Below, piece by piece: positions 46,675 through 57,000 of a stretch of DNA of 64,000 nucleotides. The translations under genes and the position numbers were made by a program. The notes under the pieces were generated by a model. That model ran no database searches. It saw nothing but the letters and a program-made list of their open reading frames with translations, and was not told the origin of the DNA. Source of the DNA: an uncultured Mediterraneibacter sp. (GTDB lineage Bacteria; Bacillota; Clostridia; Lachnospirales; Lachnospiraceae); contig CALWQP010000001.1 in the NCBI GenBank assembly GCA_944383695.1, positions 102,937 through 166,936 of the forward strand, read 5' to 3'. The first letter of the stretch is position 1. Every line of letters begins with the position of its first letter.

Positions 46675-48126
46675 TTATCCATAAAATTCAATGTGCGTGT
46701 TAAATGCGTCCTTTTCCCAGCAAAGCTTCTGCTGCCCTCTTCCTTTCACGGAAAATTTTCTGGCGTCCGTCTTTTCCCGTGTATACCGGGCAAACCAGTC
46801 CTCCATCTCCTTTTTCATGGATTGTATGATGGAAGAATACTCTTCTTTCCCATACAGATCCTCCGCCTCCTCCGGATCCCGCTCCATGTCATATAATTCG
46901 CATGGGCCGCCTCCGTAACGGTGGATATATTTATACCTGCCTTTTCTGATCATGCGGGTTTTTCCGTATTCATCATATATGACCACACTGCCCTCTCTCT
47001 CCTTTTCAGGGTGACGGAGCAGGTCTGTCATGCTTTTCCCCGGCTGCATTGGTTCCAGGCTCCACTGACATCCGGCCAGCTCAAGGATGGTCGGAAACAG
47101 ATCGCACTGCCCTGCCATGCTGCGGCATACCGCCCCTTTCTTCACGCTGTCCGGCAGGCTGAAAATGAGAGGCACTTTAACGGATGTATCATACATATTC
47201 GGCGGGAAGGTCCCATTTCCCTTTCCCCAGATGCCGTGATGTCCCATATTCATGCCGTTATCCGCGGTAAATATCACGATCGTATCATCCCGCAGGTTCT
47301 TTTCTTCCAGCTTTTCAAGAATCCTTCCCACCCCTGCGTCCATGGCGGAGATCGCCGCATAGTATCCGGTCAGGTTCTCCCTTCTCTTTTCCGGTGTGTC
47401 GCCGATGGGGCAGGTCCGGATCTGGTTCGGATGTACCGGAAGATCCGGGGTCGCGGTAAACGCGCAGTCCTTATAAAGCTTCCGGTACTCCTCCGGATGC
47501 TCCTTTTGATCCCACGGACTGTGAGGAGCTGTGTAATGCACACTGAGGTAGAACGGCTTTTCTATTTCAGCCAGTTCATCAATATAGCGGAGAGAACGCT
47601 CTGTGATCAGATCTGTGATGTACCGCTTCTCAACAGACATTTTCCCTTCATCGCATATGTCAGGTTCATAATAGCTGCATCCTCCGCGCCCGATGGTGTA
47701 CCACTTGTCAAACCCTTTTTTCTTTGACGCGTTGTCCCCGAGATGCCACTTGCCGCTGAGGGCGCACAAATACCCCTCCCGGGCAAGTATCTCTATATAA
47801 GTCCTGTGACCTGCCAGGTAGTCGATCGCCCTGTCCTCCATATTGAACCCGGAGAGATGTTTCATGTGGGGATATTTGCCCGCGTCCACATTGCCCATCT
47901 CGATCCAGTCCAGGACGCCGTGACACGAGGGCATCTTCCCTGTCACAATGGAGGCTCTGGCAGGCGAACACACAGGCGACGCGCAGTAGAACTCATCAAA
48001 ACGGATCCCCTCCGCTGCCAGCCTGTCAATGTTCGGCGTCTTTACGTCATGGTTTCCGGCGCACCCCAGCGCCCATGCCCCCTGATCGTCTGTCAGGACA
48101 AAAACGATATTTGGTCTTTTTTTCAT
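46675..48126 (-). CDS. Cys-type sulfatase, cytoplasmic (module B)
   Basis: Sulfatase of 483 residues, last gene of module B. The start follows GAAAGGGGAGAGAGG and there is no signal peptide. The N-terminus reads KRPNIVFVLTDDQGAWALG with the two metal-binding Asp residues. The formylglycine site is CSPARASIVTGK, a canonical C-x-P-x-R motif. FTADNGMNMGHHG provides the distal metal ligands. Maturation requires an anSME-type radical SAM enzyme encoded elsewhere. The cytoplasmic location means that the sulfated sugar must be imported first, presumably by the permeases 26 bases upstream. Which sulfate ester is cut (for example 6-sulfo-GlcNAc or 3-sulfo-Gal) is unknown. Confidence 0.93.
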   Translation of the reverse strand: MKKRPNIVFVLTDDQGAWALGCAGNHDVKTPNIDRLAAEGIRFDEFYCASPVCSPARASIVTGKMPSCHGVLDWIEMGNVDAGKYPHMKHLSGFNMEDRAIDYLAGHRTYIEILAREGYLCALSGKWHLGDNASKKKGFDKWYTIGRGGCSYYEPDICDEGKMSVEKRYITDLITERSLRYIDELAEIEKPFYLSVHYTAPHSPWDQKEHPEEYRKLYKDCAFTATPDLPVHPNQIRTCPIGDTPEKRRENLTGYYAAISAMDAGVGRILEKLEEKNLRDDTIVIFTADNGMNMGHHGIWGKGNGTFPPNMYDTSVKVPLIFSLPDSVKKGAVCRSMAGQCDLFPTILELAGCQWSLEPMQPGKSMTDLLRHPEKEREGSVVIYDEYGKTRMIRKGRYKYIHRYGGGPCELYDMERDPEEAEDLYGKEEYSSIIQSMKKEMEDWFARYTREKTDARKFSVKGRGQQKLCWEKDAFNTHIEFYG

Positions 48127-48152
48127 CCTCTCTCCCCTTTCTCTGTGTGGGA

Positions 48153-49031
48153 TCAGCCCTTGATCCCTCCGCCGGTCACGCCTGCGATGATCTTCTCAGA
48201 CAAGAAGATATAGAGGAGGAAAGTGGGCAGGAACACGATCACCACTGCCGCGAAGAGGGCCCCATAGTTTCCTGTATATTTCATCGAGTTCACGATCTGC
48301 AGCAATCCCACTCCTACCGGGGTCATATCCGATGTATTCGCGAAGATGAGGGCAATAAAAAACTCATTCCACACGCTCAGGAAATTGAAGATCGTCACCG
48401 TGATGATGGCCGGCTGCACAAGGGGCAGCATAATGACCCAAAATGTTTTACCCGGGCTGCATCCGTCAATGGCCGCTGCCTCCTCGTATGTTTTGGATAA
48501 TGTGGCAAAAAAGTTGAGAAGATATGTTGTCGTAAACGGCACATTCAAAAAGATGTACAGCAGTATGAGCAGGATCCTCCCCTTGATCTGCCACTCCGTC
48601 GCCAGCGCGAAGATGGGCATGATGATCATGATGGAAGGAATACTCATGGCGATGATCAATCCGGACTTTATCACTTTGTTCCCGAGGAACGAATACCTGG
48701 ACAAAGCATACGCGGCCGGCGCCGATATGATGACCACTGCCACACAGGAAACAACAGAGTAAAGCAGGGAATTACCGAAAAACTTCGCCACATTCTGGGA
48801 TTCCCAGGCGTTCACATAGTTTTCCGGGTGGAACCCCGTCGCAAATTTAAAGACTTCACCTGAAAATATCTCCCTTGATGTAGAGAGGCTGGCTCCCAGT
48901 ATCCAGATAAGAAATACAGCTGTAAAAAAAATCCACGCAAGGACAATCACATATCCCGGAAGCAGTGAGAGCTCTTTTTTCCAGTTTATTTTTGCTTTGT
49001 ATTTTGCTTTTTTATTCTTTTTACTTATCAT
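48153..49031 (-). CDS. Carbohydrate ABC transporter permease, MalG type (module B)
   Basis: CUT1 permease of 292 residues from the ATG at 49031 (ribosome site AAGAGGTG); a longer frame overlapping the upstream gene is rejected. A Lys-rich cytoplasmic head precedes six membrane segments (first: LLPGYVIVLAWIFFTAVFLI). The EAA loop is EEAAAIDGCSPGKTF and the tail GVTGGGIKG. It closely resembles the module A permease at 31981-32871 in order of motifs and in both ends. It is followed after 26 bases by the sulfatase, which suggests that the imported glycan carries sulfate. Confidence 0.93.
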   Translation of the reverse strand: MISKKNKKAKYKAKINWKKELSLLPGYVIVLAWIFFTAVFLIWILGASLSTSREIFSGEVFKFATGFHPENYVNAWESQNVAKFFGNSLLYSVVSCVAVVIISAPAAYALSRYSFLGNKVIKSGLIIAMSIPSIMIIMPIFALATEWQIKGRILLILLYIFLNVPFTTTYLLNFFATLSKTYEEAAAIDGCSPGKTFWVIMLPLVQPAIITVTIFNFLSVWNEFFIALIFANTSDMTPVGVGLLQIVNSMKYTGNYGALFAAVVIVFLPTFLLYIFLSEKIIAGVTGGGIKG

Positions 49032-49060
49032 TCCAAGTTCACCTCTTTTCTGCTTAACAA

Positions 49061-49954
49061 TCAAAACTCCAGATCATCGTCCTTGACCACTTTGTTCACG
49101 ATAAAATATACGGCCAGTACGATGACTGCCAGCGTTACTCCCACGGCAGCGCCTGCCCCGGCGTCTCTCGTTATGGTAGCCTTTCCGCCAAAAGCAGTGT
49201 CGTATAAGTAGACGACGGGCACGATCGTTGTAGCCTCCGTATCCACCGGTGAGAACATTTTTGACCACAGGAAAAAGGTGATGGTATGTACACTCCAAAA
49301 CGTAATGTTCGTCTTAATGATCCCTCGCAGCAAGGGCAGAGTGATCTGACTGAACTGCTGTATCTTGTTGGCTCCGTCTATAGTCGCCGCTTCATAGAGA
49401 TCCTGGGGGATACGCTCGATCCCGCTGATGAAGATCAGCATATAGTATCCCACTGCTCCGAAAACAAAAGCAACCAGCATTGCCCAGAACTTCATATCCG
49501 CGCCCAGCCATCTGACGCCTTCAAGCCCCAGTTTCTTCAATATCGTATTGAGCATACCGTAATCCTGGTTGTAAATATACTGGATCCACATTGTTGCCAT
49601 GGCGACCGCGCTGATGACATTGGGCAGATAGATCGCTGCCCTGAAAAATTTCTTAAACCGGATCCCGCTTGTCAGTATCACAGCAAACAGCAGTGAGACC
49701 GACAGGGTGAGTACCCCGCCGAACAGCCAGATACTGCCCATGTTCAACATTGATTTGCGATATGTCGAGCTGCCGAATATTTTCGCGTAATTCTCAACTC
49801 CATAAAACGACCATGTAGACACATCATCCGTGATACCCTCGATTTTAAAGAAACTCATGACAAAAGTCCTGATCGTAGGATATAAAAACATGATCAACAG
49901 AGAAAACACGCACGGCAGAACAAAACATAAGATCAACGCCCTGTTTTTTTTCAT
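49061..49954 (-). CDS. Carbohydrate ABC transporter permease, MalF type (module B)
   Basis: CUT1 permease of 297 residues. Of two nearby ATG codons, the one at 49954 is correctly spaced from AAGGAAGGAGC. It has six membrane segments (first: LILCFVLPCVFSLLIMFLY), the EAA loop EAATIDGANKIQQF and tail NKVVKDDDLEF. The EAA loop and tail match the module A MalF-type permease at 32881-33786 almost residue for residue, which indicates duplication of the transport genes. The gene lies between the binding protein and the MalG-type permease. Confidence 0.93.
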   Translation of the reverse strand: MKKNRALILCFVLPCVFSLLIMFLYPTIRTFVMSFFKIEGITDDVSTWSFYGVENYAKIFGSSTYRKSMLNMGSIWLFGGVLTLSVSLLFAVILTSGIRFKKFFRAAIYLPNVISAVAMATMWIQYIYNQDYGMLNTILKKLGLEGVRWLGADMKFWAMLVAFVFGAVGYYMLIFISGIERIPQDLYEAATIDGANKIQQFSQITLPLLRGIIKTNITFWSVHTITFFLWSKMFSPVDTEATTIVPVVYLYDTAFGGKATITRDAGAGAAVGVTLAVIVLAVYFIVNKVVKDDDLEF

Positions 49955-50026
49955 GTTCATGCTCCTTCCTTTATCAAAAAAAGGTGGCCCATAAGCGTGC
50001 CACCTTTCATGAAATTACATCTGCTC

Positions 50027-51289
50027 TTAATACAAAGCGTCCATTGCCTCCGCAAACTCTTCTCCGGTAGCAAACTGCCCTTCAAACAGCCTGATGATCG
50101 TGTCTTTGAAGCTTGCTTTCAGATCCGCATTATCGTTCATGCCCATGTTCCAGTCAAGCGGATCCGTTGTCGCGTTCAGCGTCTCGATTGTTCCGTCCAT
50201 GACTGCCGGCGCTGTGTTCGACGGATCAGCCGGGATCTGTGACGCTGTGTCAGCCATTTTCTGGTCCCATTCGCCCTGAGTCAGGAACATGATAAAATCA
50301 AACGCAGCCTGAGGATTCTCAGAGTAGGATGGGATCGCCAGTGAGTTAGCGCCCGCGTAAGCGTTTGTGGGATCAACTCCGCCCTCTACTTCCGGATAGT
50401 TGAACAGTCCCCAGTTGAGTTCTGTCTGAGTATTGTTATTGACCTCAGCAACTACATAGTTCGCACATACGACCATTGCCACATCCTGATCGAGCCCCAT
50501 CTTGTTCTGGCTTGCAGGATACTCATCCGGAGCGCCCTCTGCAAGGTAACCGCTTTCAACAAAATCGATGATCTGCTCTGCCGCCTGGATCACACCCTCG
50601 TTGGATGCCCATCCGCCGTTTACCGCCAGATCAGAGATCGCGTCCTGACCGATGATCCTGTCAAGGTGATATCCGAAGAAGAAGTCGGCGTAAGCGCCGT
50701 CCAGAGCCATCGGCTGATAACCGTTGTCCTTCATCGTCTGGCATGCTGCCAGAAATTCTGTCCATGTTGTGGGGACTTCGATCCCGCAGTCCTCAAAAAT
50801 GTCTTTGTTGTAGAAGATACCGCCCACCTGAGGCTGCTCTGTTATACAGCAAAGGAAACCCGCGCCCTCGATCGCCTTTTCGTTAAAGCATGCAAAGCTG
50901 TGGTCGGAATAATTGGCAGCCTCCGCCATCTCGGTCAGGTCATATAAGTAGTCTTTGTACTGGGCAGTGATCCTCTCATAACCGTCCTCGAAGACATCGA
51001 TGGGCTCATTTGCCTGGAGGGCTGTGGCGATCATCTCATTGATCGTACGGCCTTTCCACTCGATATTAATGGTCGCTCCGGTCTCCTCTGAAAAGGCGTC
51101 TGCCGCTTCCTGTATCACCTGTCCCTGAGGCTCATTGCTGTTCCACATGGACCAGTAGTTCAGCGTGACACCGTCGTATTTTTTGCCTTCGCCGGAACCC
51201 GAAGCTCCGCCGCCATTCGATCCACATCCGACAGCAAGTGATACTGCCATTGCCGCTACAAGCATCATACTAACAGCTTTCTTTTTCAT
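50027..51289 (-). CDS. Extracellular solute-binding lipoprotein (module B)
   Basis: Sugar-binding lipoprotein of 420 residues with signal peptide and lipobox LAVGC followed by a Gly/Ser linker. The mature region begins YDGVTLNYWSMWNSNEPQG, nearly the same as the module A binding protein, and continues with NIEWKGRTINEMIATALQAN, another shared block. The C-terminal half differs more, so ligand preference may have diverged. The start follows AAAGGAGGAAACAA. It lies downstream of the GH112 gene and upstream of the permeases. Lacto-N-biose or galacto-N-biose is plausible because of this context. Confidence 0.93.
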   Translation of the reverse strand: MKKKAVSMMLVAAMAVSLAVGCGSNGGGASGSGEGKKYDGVTLNYWSMWNSNEPQGQVIQEAADAFSEETGATINIEWKGRTINEMIATALQANEPIDVFEDGYERITAQYKDYLYDLTEMAEAANYSDHSFACFNEKAIEGAGFLCCITEQPQVGGIFYNKDIFEDCGIEVPTTWTEFLAACQTMKDNGYQPMALDGAYADFFFGYHLDRIIGQDAISDLAVNGGWASNEGVIQAAEQIIDFVESGYLAEGAPDEYPASQNKMGLDQDVAMVVCANYVVAEVNNNTQTELNWGLFNYPEVEGGVDPTNAYAGANSLAIPSYSENPQAAFDFIMFLTQGEWDQKMADTASQIPADPSNTAPAVMDGTIETLNATTDPLDWNMGMNDNADLKASFKDTIIRLFEGQFATGEEFAEAMDALY

Positions 51290-51529
51290 TTGTTTCCTCC
51301 TTTACTTTTATCCTTTTATTTTTGTAACATCATTATATAACCCCGGAGCTCCATATGCCATCACTATGTTGCTTCATTTTTTATATATCTTGTTTTTTAT
51401 CTGTGTTTTATACAATCACAGCTCTCAAAAACACATAAATTATGATATATTCATGAATCATGTAATATGTGTCAAGCAATTTTGCATATATTTACTCGTA
51501 AAAATCGTCTTTTTATCAACAATCTTTCG

Positions 51530-53692
51530 TCATATCTCATACCAGTAAATGCCGTTGGCCTCCAGATCAAGGTCGAAGCTTGTTCCATCACCCTTATACA
51601 CTGTTGTGCTCTGAGGCTCGTAAGTATTGTTTACCACACAGTATTTTCCGTTCTTCACATAGGCGTGTACTTCCACGTTATAGTTCGTGCTGAACCATTT
51701 GTGCAGTTCGCCCTCATCGTGGGACGCCCAGAGGATGGAGCGGTACAACAGACGGCTGTTCTCAAAGCTGTACGGAAGTCCGCTGATATATACGGTGCGG
51801 CCCTTTCCGAAATCATTGACAGCAAGCTGCACTTCCTTGTCGATCTGCTTCAGGATCGTCGTTCCCTCATATGCATAAATATTTTTCTTTCCCTCACCGA
51901 AATCGATCTCTCCTCCGCAGTCCTCTGTGATGAAATGCTCATGCTCATCCCAGTTATATTTATCCACGTTCAGAGTAAATCCGTTCTCTTCCTCCACGCC
52001 CATCACTGTGGCAAGCTGGAAGAAATGCCCCTCATGGTGGTGAGCCGCCGGCTCGCCTACGCCGATAAATCCGCCGCCGTTGTAAATAAATTTCTTTACT
52101 GCGGTGATGATCTTCTCATCTGTCCAGTTGTCTCCGCCGGTATAGGCTGTATCCGCGTCACCCACGTTGAGAACGACATCAATATCATCGAGAATGTCCG
52201 GATTGCTGCGGATGTCGTCAAAGCTGATCCACCTCACATCAAAGGGCGCTCCGCTGAGAGCCTCGATGATCCCCGCATAGGAGTAGTTCTGCTTGTAGTA
52301 GATCGCATGGTGTACCATGTGATTGCCCCAGGCTCTCATCCTGCCCCAGCAGTTCAGGACCGCCACCTTCTTCACGCAGTAGGGCGTCGTCCCCTTGATA
52401 TTATCATACAGCGTGCGGAATTCCCGGCATACGCTCTCCACATAATCGATAAATTCCGGGAACTCCATGGCAAGCTTCAGATATCCTCCGTATCCGATCC
52501 GGTCGATGGGCTTTCTCAGGATGGCCCGCCGCGCCGTCACCCAGTTGACCTTGGCTTCCTTCACAGGATCTCCGCCCTCGTGGAACGTATCCGGGAAGAA
52601 GTAGGGCAGAAGGCGTCCTTCTGTGCACTTCACGCCCTCGATATCGCTGATCAGGCGAAGGGTCGCTCCGTTTCCAACGCTTCCTACCACCGCGTCCAGT
52701 CCCACCTTCTTAAACTCGTCCATAAACGGCTCCATGCCGATCCAGTGGTCGCCCAGGAACATCATGGCTTCTTTTCCGCACTCGTGGGTGATGTCTACCA
52801 GTTCTTTCGCCAGCTCCGTCACTTCTCTCCTCTGGAAATCCTGGAAATCCCGAAATTCCTTTGAGGGAATGCGGTATGTATTGTTCATGTAACCCTGGTC
52901 AATGATGAACTCCGGACGGAACCTGTATCCCGCCTCTTTTTCAAACCGCTCCAGTATATATGGGCTCACAGATGCTGAATAACCGTACCAGTCCACATAT
53001 TTCTCCCTTGCCAGTTCATCAAAAATAAGAGTAAACTGATGGAAAAATGTCGTATAACGGATCACATCAACATGAGGATTGTCCGCAATAAATCTGCGCA
53101 GGCGCTCTTTCGAATACTCTCTCGTCTTCGGCTGGCGCACGTCAAAGGTGATCTGCTTCTCAAAATCGGTCCAGCCATTTGTCACCGCATTGTACATATG
53201 TACCGGATCCCACATGATATAAGCCAGGAAGCTCACCGTATAATCATGAAACAGGGCCGCGTTATGGATGGTCACATCTCCGGTCCCGCTGTCATAGATC
53301 CACTGATCTGCCGGGACCACCTCTCCTGTCGTGCGGTCGATCACCTCCCACCAGCGGGTAATGTCATCATGGTCGTTTACTTTCAGCATATCCGGATACA
53401 GATGGTTCATCAGATGGATGGAAAGCTCACTGTCCACCGCGGTGTAAAACGGCGTCATGATATACATCTGCTGGATCTCGTCCGAATTCGCTTTTGCCCA
53501 TGCGTTATCCTTCCTTGTAGTATAATAGGTAGAGTAAACCTTTGCGTCCACGTTTCTCAGCTCTTCCGGATAATCTGTACCGTCGCAGTCCCGGATAGCG
53601 TCTGCCCCCCATCGCTCTACCAGTTCCAGTGTCTCCGCCACCACGTCAACGTCTGTGGGTATTGTAACCCTTCCCTTTGTTTGCTCTTTCAC
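51530..53692 (-). CDS. GH112 1,3-beta-galactosyl-N-acetylhexosamine phosphorylase (LNB/GNB phosphorylase)
   Basis: Cytoplasmic phosphorylase of about 720 residues that splits galacto-N-biose or lacto-N-biose into galactose 1-phosphate and HexNAc. The GTG at 53692 follows GAAGGGAG; an earlier GTG at 53716 has none. The sequence follows the Bifidobacterium LnpA pattern closely: WGADAIRDCDGTDYPEE, WEVIDRTTGEVVPA, AYIMWDPVHMYNAVTNGW, RYTTFFHQFTLIFDE, and AMMFLGDHWIGMEPF with the catalytic-acid Asp. LPYFFPDTFHEGGDP and the FIGVGEPAAHHHEGHFFQLA block also match. Two hairpins and a likely promoter separate it from the upstream beta-helix gene. It would act on disaccharide released by that enzyme. 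Confidence 0.93.
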   Translation of the reverse strand: MKEQTKGRVTIPTDVDVVAETLELVERWGADAIRDCDGTDYPEELRNVDAKVYSTYYTTRKDNAWAKANSDEIQQMYIMTPFYTAVDSELSIHLMNHLYPDMLKVNDHDDITRWWEVIDRTTGEVVPADQWIYDSGTGDVTIHNAALFHDYTVSFLAYIMWDPVHMYNAVTNGWTDFEKQITFDVRQPKTREYSKERLRRFIADNPHVDVIRYTTFFHQFTLIFDELAREKYVDWYGYSASVSPYILERFEKEAGYRFRPEFIIDQGYMNNTYRIPSKEFRDFQDFQRREVTELAKELVDITHECGKEAMMFLGDHWIGMEPFMDEFKKVGLDAVVGSVGNGATLRLISDIEGVKCTEGRLLPYFFPDTFHEGGDPVKEAKVNWVTARRAILRKPIDRIGYGGYLKLAMEFPEFIDYVESVCREFRTLYDNIKGTTPYCVKKVAVLNCWGRMRAWGNHMVHHAIYYKQNYSYAGIIEALSGAPFDVRWISFDDIRSNPDILDDIDVVLNVGDADTAYTGGDNWTDEKIITAVKKFIYNGGGFIGVGEPAAHHHEGHFFQLATVMGVEEENGFTLNVDKYNWDEHEHFITEDCGGEIDFGEGKKNIYAYEGTTILKQIDKEVQLAVNDFGKGRTVYISGLPYSFENSRLLYRSILWASHDEGELHKWFSTNYNVEVHAYVKNGKYCVVNNTYEPQSTTVYKGDGTSFDLDLEANGIYWYEI

Positions 53693-53765
53693 TGTTCTTC
53701 TCCCTTCTCTCTGCACAATGTCTCAGTTATTGCATGTACATTCTTTGTACATTTTACTAAAAACA

Positions 53766-53794
53766 AGCATAGGCGAAAAGAAGAAACTCGTCAA
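53766..53794 (-). promoter_or_regulatory. Probable promoter of the module B GH112 operon
   Basis: On the minus strand TTGACG (53789-53794) and TATGCT (53766-53771) are separated by 17 bases. It lies between the terminator at 53844-53873 and the GH112 start, as expected if GH112 and the importer form their own transcript. Confidence 0.5.
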
Positions 53795-53843
53795 TTTGCA
53801 TATTGCTGACATTTTTAGGATTCTTGCTTTGATGATTTCAAAA

Positions 53844-53873
53844 GAATCCCCGGATCTGCCGCCCCGGGGATTC
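53844..53873 (-). terminator. Second terminator downstream of the surface beta-helix gene
   Basis: GAATCCCCGG and CCGGGGATTC pair around a ten-base loop and are followed on the minus strand by TTTTGAAATC. The stretch 53717-54086 holds this hairpin, the one at 54014-54044 and the promoter at 53766-53794; I see no gene in it. Confidence 0.65.
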
Positions 53874-54013
53874 TCCGTATACATATAATGCTATGATGCC
53901 GTTTGCAGCACTTCAAGCGCAGCGTTTTTGACTATGGTTCCATTGAATTCTTCTCACGCCATCCTTCTCATATAGAAATTCCGCTGAAAATCTCAAATAT
54001 TTGCAATAAATTT

Positions 54014-54044
54014 GCCGGTGGCCAGATATATGCTGGTCACCGGC
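54014..54044 (-). terminator. Terminator of the surface beta-helix gene
   Basis: GCCGGTGACCAG and CTGGCCACCGGC form a strong stem with a short AT loop, followed on the minus strand by AAATTTATT. It lies about 43 bases after the stop of the 1899-residue gene. Confidence 0.7.
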
Positions 54045-54086
54045 AGTCTTATTAAATACATCTCAGGTAGACTTTCTTTGTATGCG

Positions 54087-57000
54087 TCAACTATTTATTT
54101 TGCCTTTTTTCAGTCTGATCATCATAATAATTCCTGCCGAAATGAGGAACACAGCCCCCCACTCCAAGGCAACAGGTGTATCACCGACTTTCACTGTCTG
54201 ATTCCTATTATCAGCAGTCGGGGCCTGCACATTGCCGCCACTTCCCGTTGGCACATCACCCGAAGGACCTGCAGACGGATTGTCGGACGGTACTTCCGGA
54301 GCGGCCATTGCGTCTGTCTTAACGGTCAGAAGTGCCGCTTCTGATTCATTACCAACTCCATTGACAGCTGTAACCATAATCTCATATGTGGTATCTGCCG
54401 TAAGCCCTGTCAACACATACTGTGTATCCGTTATGGCTGTCGTATTCATACGCTGACCATTAACATATACATTATATCCCACAACACCTTCATTATCTCC
54501 GGCTGGTCTCCATGAGATGGAGATACTCTCAGACGTGACTTCAACTGTGGTCAGATTTCCGGGAGCAGTCGGACGCTGATCCCCTGGCTCCTGGGATGTT
54601 ACTGTTGTAAAACGGACTACATCCGAGACAGAAGTATTTCCTACCGCGTCCACTGCCTCGATCTTGACCCGATACTCTGTCGCAGCTTCCAAACCTCCCA
54701 GTTCATACCGCAGTACTGATGTTGTTAACTCATTTGTCTCACTGATATTAGCCTGTTGTTCTGTGATCGGCGATGCGTTTACCTTAACATCATTCAAATA
54801 AATATTATAACCGACCACTCCCACATTGTCAGTTGACTCCTTCCAGGTCACCTCTGCGCTTTCATGCGTAATGTTATGTATTGCAAGTCCGCTTGGCGCT
54901 GTCGGGGCTTCCTCATCGGGCGCTTCTATTGTCGTAAACTTCACTTCTTCGGATTCCGCTTTGTTTCCAGCCTTATCCAGCGCCTCGACCTTCACTCTAT
55001 ACCCGGTCTCAGGAATCAGATCTGTCAGATCGTACTTCACTTCGGCTACCGGGATATCATTTACTTTCTCCCCATTCAGATAAACGTTATACCCTGTCAC
55101 TCCCACGTTGTCAGTTGACTCTTGCCAAGTCACTTCCGCACTATTGTGCGTGATCTTTCCTACCGCAACCTCACTCGGAGAACTCGGCTTCGTCGTATCC
55201 ACCGTCTTCACTGTGACGGCTTCTGAGCTTTGGGTATTACTTGACGTATCCACCGATTCTACTACAACTTTATATTCTGTTCCAGCCTTGAGATCGGTGA
55301 GCGTATATTCTGTAGCGGTCACCAGACTCTCATTTATTTTCGCTTCATCCACATATATATTGTATCCAGCTACTTCTACATTATCTGTGGATGCTGTCCA
55401 TGTAATCTTCGCACTGGTCTCCGTGATCTCAGATGCTTCCACATTGGTCGGCGCGTCCGGCGCTGTAGTATCCACTGTCTCCACTGTCGCGGCTTCTGAT
55501 TTTTGTGTATTGTTTGACGTATCCACCGCTTCCACTACAACTTTATACTCTGTTCCAGCCTTAAGGTCAGTGAGCATATATTCTGTAGCGGTCACCAGAC
55601 TCTCATTTACTTTCGCTCCGTCCACATATATATTATACCCGGCAACTTCTACATTATCTGTGGATGCTGTCCATGTGATCTTCACGCTAGTCTCTGTAAC
55701 ATCAGATGCGGTCACATTAGTCGGAGCGCTTGGCCCTTCCTCATCTGGTGCTTCCAATGTCGTAAACGTCTCCTCTCTGGATTCCGCTTTATTTCCAGCT
55801 TCATCTACAGCCTCGACCTTTACTCTATATTCGGTATCAGCTTCCAGACCTGTCAGTTCATACTTCAGTTCTTTTACCGTCTCTCCATTCACCTTCTTGT
55901 CATTCAGGTAAATGTTGTAGCCACTCACTCCCACGTTGTCAGTTGACTCTTGCCAGGTCACTTCCGCACTGTTGTGCGTAATGTTTCCTACCGTAACCTC
56001 ACTCGGCACACTTGGACTCGTCGTATCCACCGTCTTCACTGTCCCGGCTTCCGATTTTTGCGTATTATTTGAAGTATCTACCGCTTCTACTACAACCTTA
56101 TATGTGCTTCCAGCCTTAAGATCGGTCAGCGTATACTCCGTTCCAGTCACCAGATCCCTATTTACCTGAACATCATCAACATATATATTGTAGCCAGCTA
56201 CTTTTATATTATCCGTGGATGCTGTCCATGTGATCTTCGCACTGGTTTCCGTGATCTCAGATGCTTTCACATTGGTCGGCGCGTCCGGCGCTTCAGTATC
56301 CTCCAGGGTTACCACTTCCACCGCTCGTGCCCGAGCTATATTACCAGCTTCATCTACTGCTTCCACCACAATCTGATAAGTCGTCTCCGGTGTCAGGCCT
56401 GTCAGTGTATACTCAGTTTCTTCGATCACACCAGCTGTATTGATGAGTGTGAGTTCCTGATCTTCACCCTGATAGTATAAATTATATCCGGCCATCTTCA
56501 CATTGTCCGTAGACGCTGTCCATGTGATCTTCGCGCTGGTCAACGTAACTTCTGTCACATTCACATTTCCCGGCGCGGTCGGCGCTGTGGTATCCTTAGA
56601 GGTCGTCACTTCTACCGCATTTGCCTGCGCCTTATTATCGGAGGTGTCTACTGCTTCCACCACAATCTGATAAGTCGTCTCCGGGGTCAGGCCTGTTAGT
56701 GTATACTCAGTTTCTTCGATCACGCCATCTTGATTTATAAGCGTGAGTTCAGCATTTTCACCCTGATAGTATAAATTATATCCGGCCACCTTCACATTAT
56801 CTGCCGAAGCATCCCAGGTAATCTTTACTCCGGTTGCCGTGATATCAGATGCCATCACATTTGTCGGCGCATCCGGCGCTGTGGTATCTTTCGTAGTCGT
56901 TACTGCCACCGCTTCTGCCTGCTCCTTGTTATCAGATGTATCTACTGCTTCTACCACTATCCGATAAGTCGTTTCCGGGGTCAGCCCTGTCAACTCATAC

